The notes under the pieces were generated by a model. The model saw nothing but the letters and a program-made list of their open reading frames with translations, was not told where the DNA came from and did no database searches. Shown here one piece after another: positions 63,301 to 64,000 of a stretch of 64,000 nucleotides of DNA (position 1 is the first letter of the stretch; each line of letters starts with the position of its first letter). Both the position numbers and the translations under genes were made by a program. Where the stretch lies: NCBI RefSeq assembly GCF_000524195.1, contig NW_020170392.1, positions 1,382,152-1,446,151 of the forward strand. The letters are read 5' to 3'. The stretch is from Echinococcus granulosus (taxonomy: Eukaryota > Platyhelminthes > Cestoda > Cyclophyllidea > Taeniidae).

Positions 63301-63396
63301 CGACCTGGCAAGAGCCTCGGCCTACGCATCTGCGGTGGCTGCGATACTTCGTCTTTGCCCTTCGGTGGTGACTCTCCCGGTGTCTTCATTTGTCGA
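43061..63396 (+). CDS. scrib: Scribble, LAP-family cell polarity scaffold (5' part; runs off the window)
   Basis: Exons: 43061-43222, 43264-43381, 43418-43496, 43621-43710, 43762-43882, 43952-44026, 44509-44726, 44982-45027, 45070-45153, 45233-45348, 46223-46380, 48754-48914, 49015-49104, 49173-49250, 50113-50149, 50523-50578, 50664-50785, 52042-52324, 53388-53514, 54984-55081, 55170-55514, 58403-58720, 61032-61124, 61487-61567, 61646-61781, 63200-63396. They join in phase to exactly 1163 codons. Scribble sits at basolateral membranes, acts with Dlg and Lgl in apico-basal polarity and growth control. N-terminal LRRs (about residues 1-420) are followed by the conserved linker LIRRDTPHYTKRARI, PDZ1 (about 828-925), PDZ2 (about 995-1080) and the first half of PDZ3 (from about 1118). 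The start MFKCLPFIKGCGTQIDTIEK matches vertebrate and fly Scribble. The remaining PDZ domains lie past the N gap. Confidence 0.97.
46223..46380 (+). CDS. scrib: Scribble exon 11, end of LRRs and LAP-specific domain
   Basis: Acceptor cttctttctctgcag. Encodes LDRLPVSLMSCPLKALWLVQ, followed by the LAPSD motif EEYLTCYLLPQEADD, equivalent to LKALWLAENQAQPML and KVLTCYLLPQ of human Scribble. Donor is GACA|GTAAGT in phase 1. Confidence 0.96.
48754..52324 (+). CDS. scrib: Scribble exons 12-18, low-conservation linker
   Basis: Seven exons (48754-48914, 49015-49104, 49173-49250, 50113-50149, 50523-50578, 50664-50785, 52042-52324) encode a mostly disordered Ser/Thr/Glu-rich linker. Two short stretches look conserved: TRVRFTAEEG (compare VHFAED in human) and KTRHPMHLKKVILNGE (compare HPSELKVMKRSIEG). 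Exon 12 has two in-phase donors, GGG|GTAGGT at 48914 and GAG|GTTCGT at 48944; the second adds an acidic decapeptide. Exon 15 is only 37 nt. Phases agree at every join, which is the main support. Confidence 0.85.
53388..55081 (+). CDS. scrib: Scribble exons 19-20, conserved linker before PDZ1
   Basis: Exon 53388-53514 ends with QKLIRRDTPHYTKRARIH, nearly identical to the human LIRKDTPHYKKHFKI motif. Exon 54984-55081 continues NNEEAVLKLLKKYHDPSVVD, matching the EAVVALLQGM region. These motifs flank PDZ1 in all Scribble proteins. Confidence 0.95.
55170..58720 (+). CDS. scrib: Scribble exons 21-22, PDZ1 and following linker
   Basis: Exon 55170-55514 begins with a run of seven alanines and a Thr/Pro linker, then PDZ1 with the carboxylate-binding loop GGGLGLSIAGG, GIFVSRLAPGG and LKVGDKLLE. 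The 2.9 kb intron splits at LLE|VNG, a usual PDZ intron position. Exon 58403-58720 completes PDZ1 (VNGVSMVNVEHQVAVSALR) and adds a Thr/Pro-rich linker of about 65 residues. Confidence 0.96.
61032..61781 (+). CDS. scrib: Scribble exons 23-25, PDZ2
   Basis: Three exons form PDZ2: CTLHRDWSGLGFSIAGGRG, then TIYISRIVEGGAADKAGKLR with IGDQLFK, then INGIDVRNARHDQVITLLTG. The GLGF loop is intact. A stretch of about ten residues usually between SIAGG and GIFVSR is short and reads LLGQQADTS. Confidence 0.96.
63200..63396 (+). CDS. scrib: Scribble exon 26, first half of PDZ3
   Basis: After cctccttttacag the frame gives VYRVTLKHRPGKSLGLRICG and GGDSPGVFICR. The binding loop is SLGLRICGG, as in PDZ3 of Scribble. 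There is no GT at the exon end; CGA|GCAAGT is a classical GC donor in the right phase and place. The next exon is not visible before the gap. Confidence 0.9.
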
Positions 63397-63502
63397 GCAA
63401 GTTTACCTTTTCGATCTGATGTTCATTCCTGTTTCTCCTGAATTATTTTTCGTCACTGAAACCGGGAGAAAGAACTTGTTTTCGATAAAATTTGGTGGTT
63501 TT

Positions 63503-63602
63503 NNNNNNNNNNNNNNNNNNNNNNNNNNNNNNNNNNNNNNNNNNNNNNNNNNNNNNNNNNNNNNNNNNNNNNNNNNNNNNNNNNNNNNNNNNNNNNNNNN
63601 NN
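63503..63602. other. Assembly gap (100 N)
   Basis: Exactly 100 N, the usual placeholder for a gap of unknown length. It falls in the intron after scribble exon 26. Confidence 0.98.
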
Positions 63603-64000
63603 CAATGGTAATATCATTTCAAAAGTTTAGATGGATTCATCGCTGTGCTCTATAATATGCCATTTCAACATCTGTTTTCTATGCCCTCTCCACTTTTACC
63701 TTTTATGTTTCGAATAGAGCTGGTTTTACGGTACTTAACGCTAAATTTTCTCCTAACTTTTCATTTCGGCAAATGAGTGAGTAAAGTTGCTGCATTATCT
63801 TCCGGAAAATGGATATATAAACAAACTACGAGCTCACTCATGGATAATTCACCTGTCGCATTTCTTTGCAAGCTCCCTCTCAGTGGCATTTGAACTTTGG
63901 TCAGGTGATGATGAACAGTCCGTTGGTTTGTATGCCTCCCTTCTAATTGGCAAACCACATGTGTGCAGGATGTGTTACGCTTTAAAATGCGTCCTATTTC
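63603..64000. other. Right-end intronic sequence after the gap
   Basis: AT-rich sequence with no frame resembling the rest of PDZ3. Probably scribble intron; nothing else recognised. Confidence 0.5.

Noticed and set aside
1..64000. Bacterial-type systems (CRISPR, toxin-antitoxin, phage defence)
   Set aside because: No regularly spaced repeats, operons or prokaryotic gene families; all identified genes are intron-containing animal genes.

Overview
This is a nuclear DNA window from an animal, most likely a parasitic flatworm (probably a tapeworm). Four multi-exon, protein-coding metazoan genes can be read on both strands, with GT-AG introns of 36 nt to about 9 kb, AT-rich introns, GC-richer exons and a 100-N scaffold gap. 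The flatworm call rests on very small introns inside the scribble gene, a dispersed short repeat with TG...CA ends that resembles LTRs of the small (TRIM-type) elements reported in taeniid tapeworms, and divergence of the proteins. The species cannot be fixed from sequence alone.

Layout: (1) 3.1-18.7 kb, minus strand: a Mondo-family (MondoA/ChREBP, MLXIP/MLXIPL) bHLH-leucine-zipper transcription factor. Five exons join in phase into a 925-residue protein, close to the length of human MondoA. (2) 26.4-36.6 kb, plus strand: a multi-immunoglobulin type I membrane protein, best matched to the Kirrel/Neph/nephrin adhesion family by its first Ig domain; N-terminus and two junctions unresolved. (3) 38.65-41.67 kb, minus strand: a complete FRG1 gene (five exons, 287 residues). 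(4) 43.06 kb to beyond the right edge, plus strand: scribble, a LAP-family polarity scaffold. Twenty-six exons join in phase into 1163 codons covering the LRR region, LAP-specific linker, PDZ1, PDZ2 and the start of PDZ3; the rest lies beyond the N gap and the window.

The genes do not form an operon. Mondo and the Ig receptor are divergent across about 7.7 kb; the Ig receptor and FRG1 converge; FRG1 and scribble are head to head, start codons 1.39 kb apart, with one copy of the dispersed repeat between them. At least eight copies of this repeat lie in intergenic DNA and introns, in both orientations.

No RNA genes, CRISPR arrays or bacterial-style systems were seen. The most notable points are the LTR-like repeat family, 36-51 nt introns and two GC-AG introns in scribble, a Mondo protein with altered DNA-contact residues and an enlarged HLH loop, and an Ig receptor that is very divergent after its first domain.
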